DNA from: Prosopocoilus inquinatus
Taxonomy: Eukaryota; Arthropoda; Insecta; Coleoptera; Lucanidae
Direction: 5' to 3'
DNA length: 64,000 nucleotides
NCBI GenBank assembly: GCA_036172665.1
Contig: CM069872.1
Location: 39,480,101-39,544,100, forward strand
Shown: piece after piece, positions 24,388-34,200 of the stretch
Numbering within the stretch: position 1 is the stretch's first letter
How the letters are laid out: each line of letters opens with the position of its first letter
Made by a program: the position numbers and the translations under genes
Notes under the pieces: model-generated
Databases searched by the model: none
What the model was told of the DNA's origin: nothing
Seen by the model: the letters and a program-made list of their open reading frames with translations, nothing else

Positions 24388-24950
24388 GATTTCTTGAGCG
24401 ATTTTATTAAGGAGCCCAGGAAATAAATTATAGGTGAACATTTAACCTTTCAACAGCTGTTCAACTTCGATGGGGCAATTTCGCTGGCGTTCGCACATTT
24501 TTGGTTTAATTGTTATAAGGTCAAGCGGCTAATGTAAATAAAAATAACAAGCAAACGTAAAGATTACTTTAGGAAAGTAAAATAAAGTACACATAACACC
24601 TCACGGTCCTAATAGTGAGGGATTTTCACTTGGTTTAAACGAAGATTGGTACGCCTGCTTGTTCTGTCACGTCACAGCGACTTTCACTAATTTTCAAAAT
24701 ACTTCTAATATTTTCATTACCACCTTTTTATATTTAATCAATTCTGATTACACTGAAAATAATTTAATAATGAAATGCTCATAAAACAATTACGAAATTC
24801 AACTCTGTAAAAAAAAGCACTGGAGCACTACCAACCTAAATGTTAGTCGTGGTTTGACATTTGCTTGACATTGGCAACACTGAACTAGTTTAACCTCAAT
24901 TTTTCACTAATCAAATTTCTGGGTCAATTAATAAAAATAAATCAAATCAA
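24388..24950. promoter_or_regulatory. Divergent promoter between Elongin A and TRAPPC1
   Basis: Start codons at 24387 (-) and 24951 (+) face away across 563 bp that contain no gene. I see no TATA box in a convincing position. Start sites are not determinable from sequence alone. Confidence 0.55.
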
Positions 24951-26012
24951 ATGACTGTTTATAATATATACATTTTCGATAGGAACGGTACTTTGCTGTA
25001 TTATCATGAATGGAGTCGCTTTAAGCAATCCGGAATGACCAGAGAAGAGGTATTACGCTTAGGTTTCAAGAGGCCCTCGTTTGTTTAATTTGGTCGTAAT
25101 TTCAGGAAGCGAAACTGATGTATGGAATGCTGTATTCCATCAAGTCTTTCGTCAGCAAAATTTCGCCTACGGACACGAAGGATGGCTTCCTGTATTATAG
25201 AACTTCCAAATATACCTTGCATTATCTGGAAACACCTTCCGGTATTAAATTCGTGTTAAACACCGATATTAATTCACAAGGAGTGCGCCAGTTTCTTCAA
25301 CAAATATATGAACAGGTTTGTTAGATTGAATTACATCATATGTACTGAAACGCTCGCTTACTTTTTCATGCAATTGCTCTAAGGCTAACAAACTTGCCAA
25401 GTTATAGCCTTTTAGTTGAACATCAATGTACTTCAAATATACCATTCTAGAACAGTATTAGGCAAGGTAGGACAATAGTGCCCCGATCATTTAATTAAAC
25501 GTCTCAATTATTTAAATACATTGCCTTGATGATTCACGAATACTTTCGACTATTCACAACTGCTGTGATTTGTGCGTACTCTCTTGTCCAGCACTGTTTG
25601 TTTTAATGTCAAGTGGTAATAGAAGATGGAAATACCTCAGAAATCTGATTGTGGGACCCCTACTTTCTGGTATTGTGGGAAAAAGAAATTTACAGAAATA
25701 ATTTGCTTTCATATCAGGATTTTTATACTTATAGGGCTTCTAGGCTTAAATGCTTAAATACTTCAGATGGTGCATCTCCTTGTGGCCAACCCTGAGTAAT
25801 TTCAGTATACATATGCAATAACAGTTGTTTCGTGTAGATTTATTTGTGGGTCGTTTACAATGTTGTCTTCATTTTGCTTTCAGATTTATGTGGAGTATGT
25901 TGTGAAGAATCCTCTAGTGAAATTGAATGAATCTATACAATCTGAATTGTTCAAAAGCAAACTGGACGCATTTGTGAAATCATCTCCCACATATTTAGCA
26001 AAACCACTTTGA
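24951..26012 (+). CDS. Trappc1: TRAPP complex subunit 1 (Bet5 orthologue)
   Basis: Exons 24951-25049, 25106-25315 and 25884-26012 (all phase 0) give 145 residues, the usual length of TRAPPC1. It is a longin/Sedlin-fold subunit: [13 protein letters not shown] start, YYHEW, the [18 protein letters not shown] helix, the [19 protein letters not shown] strands and a C-terminal helix ending [16 protein letters not shown] is a guanine nucleotide exchange factor for Rab1/Ypt1, tethering ER-derived vesicles at the Golgi; TRAPPC1 is part of the shared core. The 568-bp second intron shows nothing notable. AATAAA follows at 26205. Confidence 0.97.
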
Positions 26013-26204
26013 TTAATTTATATTTATTGTGACTGTAAAGTTGTGATATTGTTTATATTTCTTATAGATTAGGTGAAGCTGAAAACTTGTTTTGTGCTTA
26101 CTCATGTTTTCATGCTGATATATGTAAACAATTTGTGTAAAGCATGTACATAAAATATTACTGGCATGAATGAGTCAAAGTATGATGAAATGTTATTGTA
26201 CTTG

Positions 26205-26210
26205 AATAAA
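26205..26210 (+). terminator. Trappc1: Polyadenylation signal AATAAA of TRAPPC1
   Basis: First canonical signal after the stop at 26012. It marks the right end of the compact gene cluster; repeat-rich DNA follows. Confidence 0.7.
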
Positions 26211-26663
26211 TAGGTTTATAAGCATTCCTTATTTAACTTTAAAATATTTTTATTCATAATAAAAAATGTAAATTAATAAATATTTTGAAATTGGTTAAAA
26301 GAATTTGCTTTTTATTTACAATTCATTTTTACCGGCTTTATAATTTGAAAAAAATAGAAATACTGGAAACGTTAGAATATTTTTTAAATACCAATTTACT
26401 TTGTAGAGTTATTTTTAACTGTTAGAAAACGACATAAAGTGATACAAAAGAATTGGTTTATTGGTACAATATTCTTTTACTAGATTTGGAAAACAATTAG
26501 GTATTATTAAGACTGTTGAATGCTTGTGTCTAGATCTGCACTCGCTGCTGCTTCAGCGTCTGCCTCCACCCACATACTGGTACTTCCTCGGTTTACAAAT
26601 ATTATCTCAACTACGCTGTTGTTCAATGGCAGCCACACAGGTTTCCAACACAACATTGAACAT
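26211..26663. other. Gene-free stretch between TRAPPC1 and the first MITE
   Basis: AT-rich sequence with no supported exon. A 98-codon open frame at 26461-26757 runs into the adjacent repeat and has no recognisable domain. Confidence 0.5.
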
Positions 26664-27067
26664 TAGTTGTCTTTTATTTTCAACGCAGATTAGTTCAGGT
26701 CAATTCAGTTTAACCCAAAGTGAACTGATCTTAAGTGATCGATTTAATAGTAAATAAAACATGCCAGATGCGATTGCTGCGTAATCTTCAGATGAAGATA
26801 TTATTTCTGCATCACTTTACAGCAAGTTAAGTAAAAACAAAAGGTTATTTGGACGAGTAATGTAATTTGACAAACAGATGAAATAACATCTCCTCTACAA
26901 GTGAACGAACTGATCTGGAAGTTCCGAGGTGTAGTATCAGCAAGGCGGGAAGTGTTTTGGATCACTTTGGGTTAGATCATGTAGCCAAATAAAACAGACA
27001 AATTTTTGAATAAGTGATCCAGGGTAAAAGTGAACTATATATCTGACGTGCAAATAAAAGACAACTA
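26664..27067. mobile_element. MITE with TAGTTGTCTTTTATTT terminal inverted repeats
   Basis: The left end TAGTTGTCTTTTATTT at 26664 is mirrored by AAATAAAAGACAACTA ending at 27067. Internal blocks such as CCCAAAGTGA also recur in inverted form further in. It is about 404 bp with no coding capacity. The superfamily is unclear; no long target duplication is visible. Confidence 0.65.
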
Positions 27068-27074
27068 TTATAAG

Positions 27075-27315
27075 CAGAGCCGGTGGGTGGCGTATGCGAA
27101 GTGTGCGTCGTAATAAAAAGGCGCTTAAAAGCTCTCAAAAGCAGGTGGTAGTGGTAAATAGGTATTTGCATTAAAAATGAAGGACAATAATTTATTTACA
27201 AATTTACAATATTTTCGGAAAGGCGCCAAACATTTCTAACACACATAAGGGGAAAAAAACCATAAGCGCCAAACATGTTTCGCACACACAAGGAAAAAAC
27301 CACTCGGTGGCCCTG
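27075..27315. mobile_element. hAT-like MITE in the left arm, 8-bp target duplication
   Basis: A 241-bp element begins CAGAGCCGGTGGGTGG and ends CCACTCGGTGGCCCTG. It is flanked by ATTATAAG at 27067-27074 and 27316-27323, an exact 8-bp duplication as made by hAT transposases. It has no coding capacity. Confidence 0.75.
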
Positions 27316-27559
27316 ATTATAAGCCTTCTGTGATACCAATTTACCTGAATTCTGAATATAAAATCGAACTGTAATTTAATCTTAAGAATATACAGGTTGT
27401 GTCTCCTAGCTTTGGTGATGGAATATATGATAGAGTGTCATAAGTAATACTTATAAGAGACTCGCCAAGCCAGTGAGTACTATCCGAACAGGCCGAATTT
27501 AATTTAAAGAAGACAAACGTGTGCTCTCACACTTATCGCTGTAACCAATAACACGTGAC

Positions 27560-27736
27560 CAGGGTCGTAGCCAGACTAAATATTCAGGGGAGGCTAATCG
27601 TAGTGTAGGGCAGGCTGTATAAGTTTTTATTCCAATGCTTTTGTGTATTTTTAAAATGTTTTCATGTCAGGTTGGGCTATCGTAGAGCAGGCTTAAAACT
27701 ATCCAGGGCAGGCTCAGCCTCCCTAGCTACGCCCCT
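27560..27736. mobile_element. Second hAT-like MITE (CAGGG ends) in the left arm
   Basis: Begins CAGGGTCGTAGCC and ends CTAGCTACGCCCCT, with flanks ACACGTGAC (27551-27559) and ACACATGAC (27737-27745), one mismatch. Remnants of the same insertion at the same flank (…TGTCATGTG|CAGGGGCGTAGC) occur at about 40948 and, in the other orientation, at about 32452-32472. Confidence 0.65.
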
Positions 27737-27814
27737 ACACATGACACAACCTGTGTGTATGTACCGGCATCAATCTATCTCTTTTCATCTCTGTATTTAA
27801 ATAGTAAATTAGTA

Positions 27815-28133
27815 TTTAGAAAATTTTTTTTTTGTGCAAATCGTTTTTGATTGCAGTGAAAACCTCGAGCAGCCTCTGGACAGCTGTTTCAGCCCTGCTT
27901 GGGGCTTCTTCAGCAGAGACGTAGCTGAAACAGCTGTCCAGAGGCTGCTCGAGGTTTTCACTGCAATCAAAAACGATTTGCACAAAATTTTTCTAAAAAC
28001 TTTCATTATGCTTTGACAGCAAGCATGGCCGCCTTGCATGGGGGACTTATTACGAGCAAATCCCGCTTCAATTTGTCTATCCTACTGCAATGTTAGGTCA
28101 AAAAGCGATAGTAAGATGCTATTTTATCTGTTC
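27815..28133 (-). mobile_element. Retrozyme-like element copy 1 (hammerhead ribozyme bearing)
   Basis: A 319-bp non-coding insertion flanked by the 12-bp duplication AGTAAATTAGTA (27803-27814 and 28134-28145). The mirror arm at ~40860 lacks it, which proves insertion after the arms were duplicated. It contains a perfect 63-bp inverted repeat (27831-27893 with 27924-27986) around a 30-bp spacer, and a complete hammerhead motif on the minus strand (27872-27920). The body carries blocks shared with copies 2-4 (ATGGCCGCCTTGCATGG, AAAAAGCGATAGTAAGATG). There is no open frame and no terminal inverted repeat. Confidence 0.8.
27872..27920 (-). ncRNA. Hammerhead ribozyme, type I-like, copy 1
   Basis: Minus-strand reading: stem I CTCTG (27918-27914); core CTGAAGA (27913-27907); stem II AGCCC/GGGCT with loop CAAGCA (27906-27891); GAAA (27890-27887); loop-less stem III ACAG/CTGT; then C at 27879, so the cleavage triplet is GUC; then the stem I partner CAGAG (27878-27874). 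All invariant hammerhead positions are present. The very short, loop-less stem III is the form known from Penelope-like elements and animal retrozymes, which usually cleave best as dimers. Self-cleavage is predicted, not shown. Confidence 0.8.
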
Positions 28134-28371
28134 AGTAAATTAGTAGTAAATTAAATAATTAATATCTCCGAAATAGTTGGAGTTAGGAAGATGCGGCTTT
28201 CACTGTTACTTAGCCCTGAAAACCCCGTGCCGGACAGAGGCAATCCTTTCCGCATTTGTTGAAAAGCAGGGATACTATTAAGTTTTGAATTGAAGTTTGT
28301 TCTTGTCCGATGAAAATAGTAAGTACAAAGTTTATTTAATCTCAAACCGGACAGAAAAATGAAGGGAAACA

Positions 28372-28413
28372 CACTCAACGTTTCGCTATAGATTTATAGT
28401 TTCGTCAGGAGTG
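28372..28413 (-). ncRNA. Hammerhead ribozyme motif of the Penelope-like element
   Basis: Minus strand: stem I CACTC (28413-28409) pairs with GAGTG (28376-28372); core CTGACGA (28408-28402); a CTATA/TATAG stem II hairpin; GAAA (28384-28381); then CGTT, giving a two-base stem III (AC/GU) and a cleavable U. The base pair next to the core in stem II is A/C with one extra A rather than G-C, so activity may be reduced. Hammerheads in the terminal repeats are a documented trait of Penelope-like elements. Confidence 0.65.
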
Positions 28414-28575
28414 AAAAAAAGTAAATAAACAAGTTGTCAAGAGAAACAAGTCGTCAAGAGAAACGAAAAGGTAACATGATTTTTAAAAACTAAACTACGA
28501 GTAACGAGAACTAATTAAAGCTACTTTTTTTTTTTTTTTTTTTAATATATATATATAATTAATTAATTGACAGAT

Positions 28576-29512
28576 CTATATCTTGTTTAAAGAGTCCAGA
28601 AAACTACAAAATATGTCATTTAAATTTTCAAAGTCCGTACGTTTATTAATAGAATTTCGAGACATTTTAATTTTACACATTTCTATGAAACGTCTTTTAA
28701 AAATATTAGATTCACTGTACAAAATGTCAGTATTATCAAAATCAAAATTATGATTATTTACTAATGAATGCTCTACAAGCATTGAATGATTTTGATTATT
28801 TTTTTGAATATGATATTTATGTTGGTCTAAACGTTTTTTTAATTTTTGGCTCGTTTCACCTATATAAACAGAATTACAATTTGAACATTTGATTTCATAA
28901 ACCACGTTAGGTTGTTTTAATTTCGGTACTTTGGTTTTTAAATTTGAAAAAATGAAATTTAAATTATTCACAGATTTACTGGCTAAAATTAAATTATGTT
29001 TTTTGAAAATGTGTTTAAATGTATTGTGTAATGGTTCAATATAAGGCAAAGATATGTATTTATGATTCGAAGTTTGTCTAATGTTTTTAGAGACATTTGA
29101 ATTTTGTAAGTATTTAATACGATTTTTAATTACTGATTCAATAAGATTTATTGGATAAGAATTTTGAATAAGAGTTTTCTTTATTAAATTTAAGTTATCA
29201 TAAATGAAAACTTTATCAGAAAGTAAAATAGCTCGATCAGTTAATGAAATAATAGTTGCAATTTTATAATTTTTAGGTGCATATGAGTGAAAATTTATGT
29301 ACCTACCTGACCAGGTAGGTTTATGAAACCAATTAGTAATTAATTTATCATTCTGTCTGATAATATTTACATCAAGAAAACTCAATGAATTATTATTTTC
29401 TTTTTCTACTGTAAATTGTAATCTATTATGAAAAGAATTAAATTTATTTAAAACAAAATCTACCTTATCAGAAGGCAAACAAAATCAATAAAATGTCATC
29501 TACATAACGAAA
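28576..29512 (-). pseudogene. Penelope-like RT/GIY-YIG polyprotein fragment
   Basis: An open frame of about 300 residues (29478-28576) covers the region after the RT palm: FTVEKENNNSLSFLDV, then a basic connector, then a GIY-YIG nuclease core (VVYEIKCSNC, VYIGETSQKLKKRLDQH) and a further conserved Asn/Glu-containing tail to the stop. The catalytic YVDD of the RT lies just upstream in another frame, so a frameshift lies between 29495 and 29478. Palm motifs 5' of YVDD are absent. The copy cannot be autonomous. Endonuclease residues Tyr, Arg and Glu of the fold appear present. Confidence 0.85.
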
Positions 29513-30149
29513 ATATAACGTTAAATCGAATGATAAAGAGTTAATAACAGATTAAGTTTTGAGTTGAGAAAAAATTGTGTGCGTTTAACAAGTAATTATT
29601 TCCACCGCAGAAAAATGACGTTCTCACTGCGTCACGAAACAGTCGAAACGCCATCAATCTGTCTCTCTCCGTCTCTGAGTAATCGCGATTTTTCTTAAAA
29701 AAATTGGTGGATGCGCCGGATGTTACACTAAATAATTAATATTTCCGAAACGGTTGGAGTTAGGAAGATGGGGCTTTCACTGTGACTTAGCCCTCAAGGC
29801 CCCGCGCAGAACAGAAGCAATCCTTTCCAGATTTTTTGACAAGCAGGGATATTATTAAGTTTTAAGTTGAGAAAAAATTGTATGCGTTTAACAAGTAAAT
29901 GTTTCCGCAGCAGAAAAATGAAGTTCTCAATGGGTCACGAAACAGTCCAAACGGCATTAATCTGTCTCTTTCCTTCTCTGAGTACTCGCGATTTTTCTTA
30001 AGAAAATTTGTGGATGCGCCGGATATTACACTAAATATTTAATATCTCCGAAACGGTTGGAGTTAGGAAGATGCAGCTTTCACTGTCACTTAGCCCTCAA
30101 AGCCCCGCGCTCGACAGAAGCAATCCTTTCCGGAATTGTTGAAATCTGA

Positions 30150-32440
30150 ATCTTGTTTTCTTTACGATTCTTTTTTGATTGTAAGGTGGACTAATTGAAT
30201 TGAGAAAACTTCATTAATCTACGTATATCTCATTCCATTCCCGAAGCATTACCATTTTTCTGTTACAATTTCTGTAACACATCCCCTTCTCGAAATGTCA
30301 AACACTTAAAGTGTCATCCCAGAAAAAAATTAGAAAAGAAGCTCGTTAATTACGTTGCGCACTCATCCTAAGATCCAAATTGTTTTAATCCATTTTGCAC
30401 AATCACAATTGATAAACTCTGCCTGCAGTTTTTGATACATTCATTAATTGACTAAAGCAGCAGGGTATTTATTTTAATTTACGTTTCTTTTTGAATAATT
30501 CCCTGTTAAGTTGTACCCTCTGGTACATTTCGGTTCGAGTGAGAAACTTAAAATAATTTTTGGCATAAAGAACTGAGTTAAAGGTGAAAAAGACAAGCCA
30601 ATATTTCAACCCGCTCTCGACTTACTGAACTTTTCTGCAATCGACTCACAATTTTTAATTTTTTCTCAAAAACGGTGCGAGTTAGAGAGTTGCGGTTCGC
30701 ACCATTCGATTCGTTTGCTCTAGCTCTATGATAGCTATTTCTTTCGCGGAAATCTATTTTCCGTAGAAATCCTCAAATTTTAATGGACTATAGGCTTACT
30801 ACATTTTAGGTCAAGAAATATTTTTTTCTCCTAAAATCACGAAAAAATTCACCCAAATGAAGCTCGACGAGGCGCATTCAAAACCGAGCTCCGTTCGTCT
30901 GCACCTCACCCCTTTCCAAGATATCAACCTTTAAAGTGCTGTCGAAAAAGGCGGTCTTTCCTGAGTGGAAAACTGAAAAAATAAAAATCCGCTCCCGCAA
31001 TGCGAATAATCGTAATTTATGGGACGGTATGGTATGATTTTCATTTAAAATGCATTAAAATAATAACAAATAAAATTAAATTTTTCTATGCGGTTGTGCT
31101 GCCATCTTTGAGTAAAATGCAGCATTATTAATTATCGATAATTACAGTTTGCTGTAAATTCCTGTAATTATACAGGAAACTGTAATTATCGGTAATCAAT
31201 AGATCGTACTTCTTACTCACAGATGGCAGTACAAACATATATTAAAAATTATATTTATTATTATTATTTGAACGGTATTTTAAATAAAAATCATACCACT
31301 CGCTCCATTAATTAGGATTATTCGATTGGAGTGAACGCATTTTTACTTTGTTAGTTTTCCACTGAGAAAATAATTATTTTATATACGACATTAATTTCCT
31401 TATTTTTTAATTAAATAGGATAGAAGAAATTTGTTTTTCTCTTTTAATATCGCGCTGGAACGAATAAACATTAATATATTAATTTCATAAATTTCGTAAA
31501 GATTAATCTTGGAGGAGAGTTCATTTCCTCATACAATTCTTTTTTAAATTTTAGGTCTGATATAGTTCGGTGAGGCTAATAGAAAGTTGAAAACGTTATT
31601 CTCTGTCGTTCAATTCTTATTTATTCTTCTATCATTAGTTTCGACACATACAATTGAGGTTGTAGAGAAAAGGGCAAGCCAACATCTAATTTTTTCGACT
31701 TATTAAATTTTTCTACAACCGATCAACATTTTCAGCATTTTCTTTTTCTCAAAAACGGTGCGAGCTAGAGACTTGCGGCTTACACCATTCGATTCGTCTG
31801 CTCAAGCTCTATGAGAGCCATTTTTTTCACGGAAATCTATTTTCCATCGAGATCCTCAAATTTTAATGGACTATAGGCTTACTACATTTTCAGCGATGAA
31901 ATATTTTTTTCTCCTAAAATCGTGAAAAAATTCACCTATGTAGAGTTCGACGAGGCGCATTCAAAACCAAGCTCCATTCCTATGTGGCTCACCTCCTTCC
32001 TAAGTTTCAGCTCTTGAAGGGCTGCCATATAAAATAGTATTTTCGCCTAGAAAATAAGCTTCAAGGCATTAATTATGTTGCACATTAATCGTTTATCCTT
32101 AAATTCATTTTGTTTTAATCGTTCTTATCCCAACGCAATTGCTAAGCAGACCGTAATCACCCAACCAGCCCCTTCACACTATCCTTTAAATTTCTCTTCC
32201 GTTAGGACGAATTGAATAAAGATTAATCTCTATACTCTATTTCAGATTAATCTCATAATGTTTACTCGTTGCCGTGCGATATTAGAAGTTTCTTGTGTCC
32301 TTTTTAATTAAAAGATGACGAAATGAATACTGCCGTAACTAAAAGAATTATTTTCTCAGTGGAAAACTAACAAAGTAAAAATTCGCTCACTCCAATCGAT
32401 TCATTTAAAATACAGTTCAAAGAACAATAATAAATTTCCT
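30150..32440 (+). repeat. ~2.2-kb module C1 with internal direct and inverted repeats
   Basis: No coding exon. Block 30651-30960 recurs in direct orientation at 31734-32050 (shared TCTCAAAAACGGTGCGAG, ACGAGGCGCATTCAAAACC). The core at about 31125-31205 is a local palindrome of about 25-bp arms (AATTATCGATAATTACAG mirrored by CTGTAATTATCGGTAAT), framed by inverted GCTGCCATCT blocks. The module recurs, partly, at 32990-34200 (+) and in reverse at 34200-36470. Nature unknown; it behaves like a higher-order satellite. Confidence 0.65.
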
Positions 32441-32990
32441 CCCTTGGCGCCCCCCTAACTACGCCCCTGCACATGACACAACCTGTGTGTATGTACCGGC
32501 ATCAATCTATCTCTTTTCATCTCTGTATTTAAATAGTAAATTTGTAGTAAATTAAATAATTAATATCTCCGAAACGGTTGGAGTTAGGAAGATGCGGCTT
32601 TCACCGAGACTTAGCCCTCAAGGCCCCGCGTAGGACAGAACTAATCCTTTCCGGATTTCTTTAAAAGCAGGGATAATATTAAGTTTTGAGTTGAGAAAGA
32701 AATGTGTGCGTTTAACAAGTAAATGTTTCCGCAGCAGAAAAATGACGTTCTGAATGGGTCACAAAACAGTGGAAACGGCATCAATCTATCTCTTTCTGTC
32801 TCTGAGTAATCGTGATTTTTCTTAAAAAGATTGGTGGATGCGCCGGATATTACACTAAATAATTAATATCTCCGAAACGGTTAGTGTTAGGGAGATGCAG
32901 CTTTCACTGTCACTTAGCCCTCAAAGCCCTGCGCAGGACAGAAGCCATCCTTTCTGGAATTGTTGAACTTTTAAGATTAAAAGTTCAACA
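32441..32990 (+). repeat. Internal copy of the arm end plus ~1.5 satellite monomers
   Basis: 32441-32545 repeats the arm end seen at 27720-27811 (CCCCTGCACATGACACAACC, ACCGGCATCAATCTATCTC), followed by satellite monomers starting near 32560 and 32866. A small inverted repeat (GAATTGTTGAACTTTTAA mirrored) lies near 32957-32992 at the junction to the next module. Confidence 0.65.
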
Positions 32991-34200
32991 ATTCCAGAAT
33001 TGTTTTCTTTACGATTCTTTTTTGATTGTAAGATGGACTAATTGAATTGAGAGAACTTCATTAATCTACGAGTATCTCATTCCATTCTAGAAGCGATTTT
33101 GATCTGTTACAATTTCTGTAATCCACCCTCTTCCTCAGATTTCAGCCTTTAAAGTGTCATTGCAGAAAAACTTTAGAGAAGAGGCGGGTTAATTATGTTG
33201 CGCACTAATCGTAAGATCCAACTTGTTTTAATGGTTTTTGTCCAACCGCAATTAATAAACTGCACATGTAGACTTTGATATTTAAATATTCATTATTGGA
33301 ATACACAAATAACTCGACTAAAGCAGCAGAGTATTTATTTTAATTTACGTTTCTTTTTGAATAATTCCCTGTTAAGTTGTACCCTTTGGTACATTTCGGT
33401 TCGTGTGCGAAACTAAAAGTAATTTTTGGCATAGAGAACTAAGTTAATGGTGAAAAATACAAGTCAATATTTCAACTCGCTTTCGACTTACTGAATTTTT
33501 CTGCAATACAACACATAGTTTTTAATTTTTTTCTCAAAAACGATGCGAGTTAGAGAGTTGCGGTTTACACCATTCGATTCGTCTGCTCAAGCTCTATGAG
33601 AGCCACTTTTTTCGCGGAAATCTATTTTCCGTAGAAATCCTCAAATTTTAATGGACTCTAGGCTTACTACATTTTAGGTGAAAAAATATTTTTTTCTCCT
33701 AAAATCACGAAAAAATTCACCCAAATGAAGCTCGACGAGGCGCATTCAAAACCGAGCTCCGTTCGTCTGCAGCTCACCCCCTTTCCAAGATATCAACCCC
33801 TAAAGTGCTGTCGAAAAAATAAAAAACAGCTCCCTCAATGCGAATAATCGTAATTTATCGGACGGTATGATATGATTTTTATTTAAAATACAGCTAAAAT
33901 AGTAACAAATAAAATTAAATTTTTCTATCCGGTTGTGCTGCCATCTTTGAGTATAAAGCAGCATTATTAATTATCGCTAATTACAGTTTGCTGTAAATTC
34001 CTGTAATTATACAGGAAACTGTAATTATCGATAATTAATAAATCGTGCTTTTTACTTACAAATGGCAGCACTATCTTATATTAAAAATTAAATTTATTAT
34101 TGTTCTTTGAAATGTATTTTAAATGAAAATTATACCACAACCACGCATAAATTACGGTTATTCGATTGGCATGAGCGAATTTTTACTTTCTTAGTTTTCC
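32990..34200 (+). repeat. Module C2, truncated + copy
   Basis: Matches about 30160-31340 of module C1 in the same orientation (shared AGTTGTACCC..GGTACATTTCGG, ATGGACT.TAGGCTTACTAC, GTGCTGCCATCTTTGAGTA). It then runs into the inverted module at about 34200, forming a head-to-head junction at a TTAGTTTTCCACTGAGAAAA block. Confidence 0.6.

Larger units (their letters stand above)
28289..29550 (-). mobile_element. 5'-truncated Penelope-like retroelement inserted in a satellite monomer
   Basis: Flanked by ATTAAGTTTTGA at 28277-28288 and 29551-29562, a 12-bp target duplication. The minus strand carries the end of a reverse transcriptase (FRYVDD, about 29512-29495), a linker and a GIY-YIG endonuclease domain, then an untranslated 3' part with a hammerhead motif. 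That combination defines Penelope-like elements. The element is truncated just upstream of the YVDD motif. Confidence 0.88.
28146..30150 (+). repeat. ~302-bp satellite, left array (about 3 units, one interrupted)
   Basis: Monomers start near 28155, 29731 and 30034 with the block AATATCTCCGAAACGGTTGG. After removing the Penelope insertion (1262 bp) and one 12-bp target duplication, the first spacing is 302 bp, matching the second (about 303 bp). No coding capacity. The third unit breaks off near 30150 into the 2.2-kb module. Confidence 0.8.
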
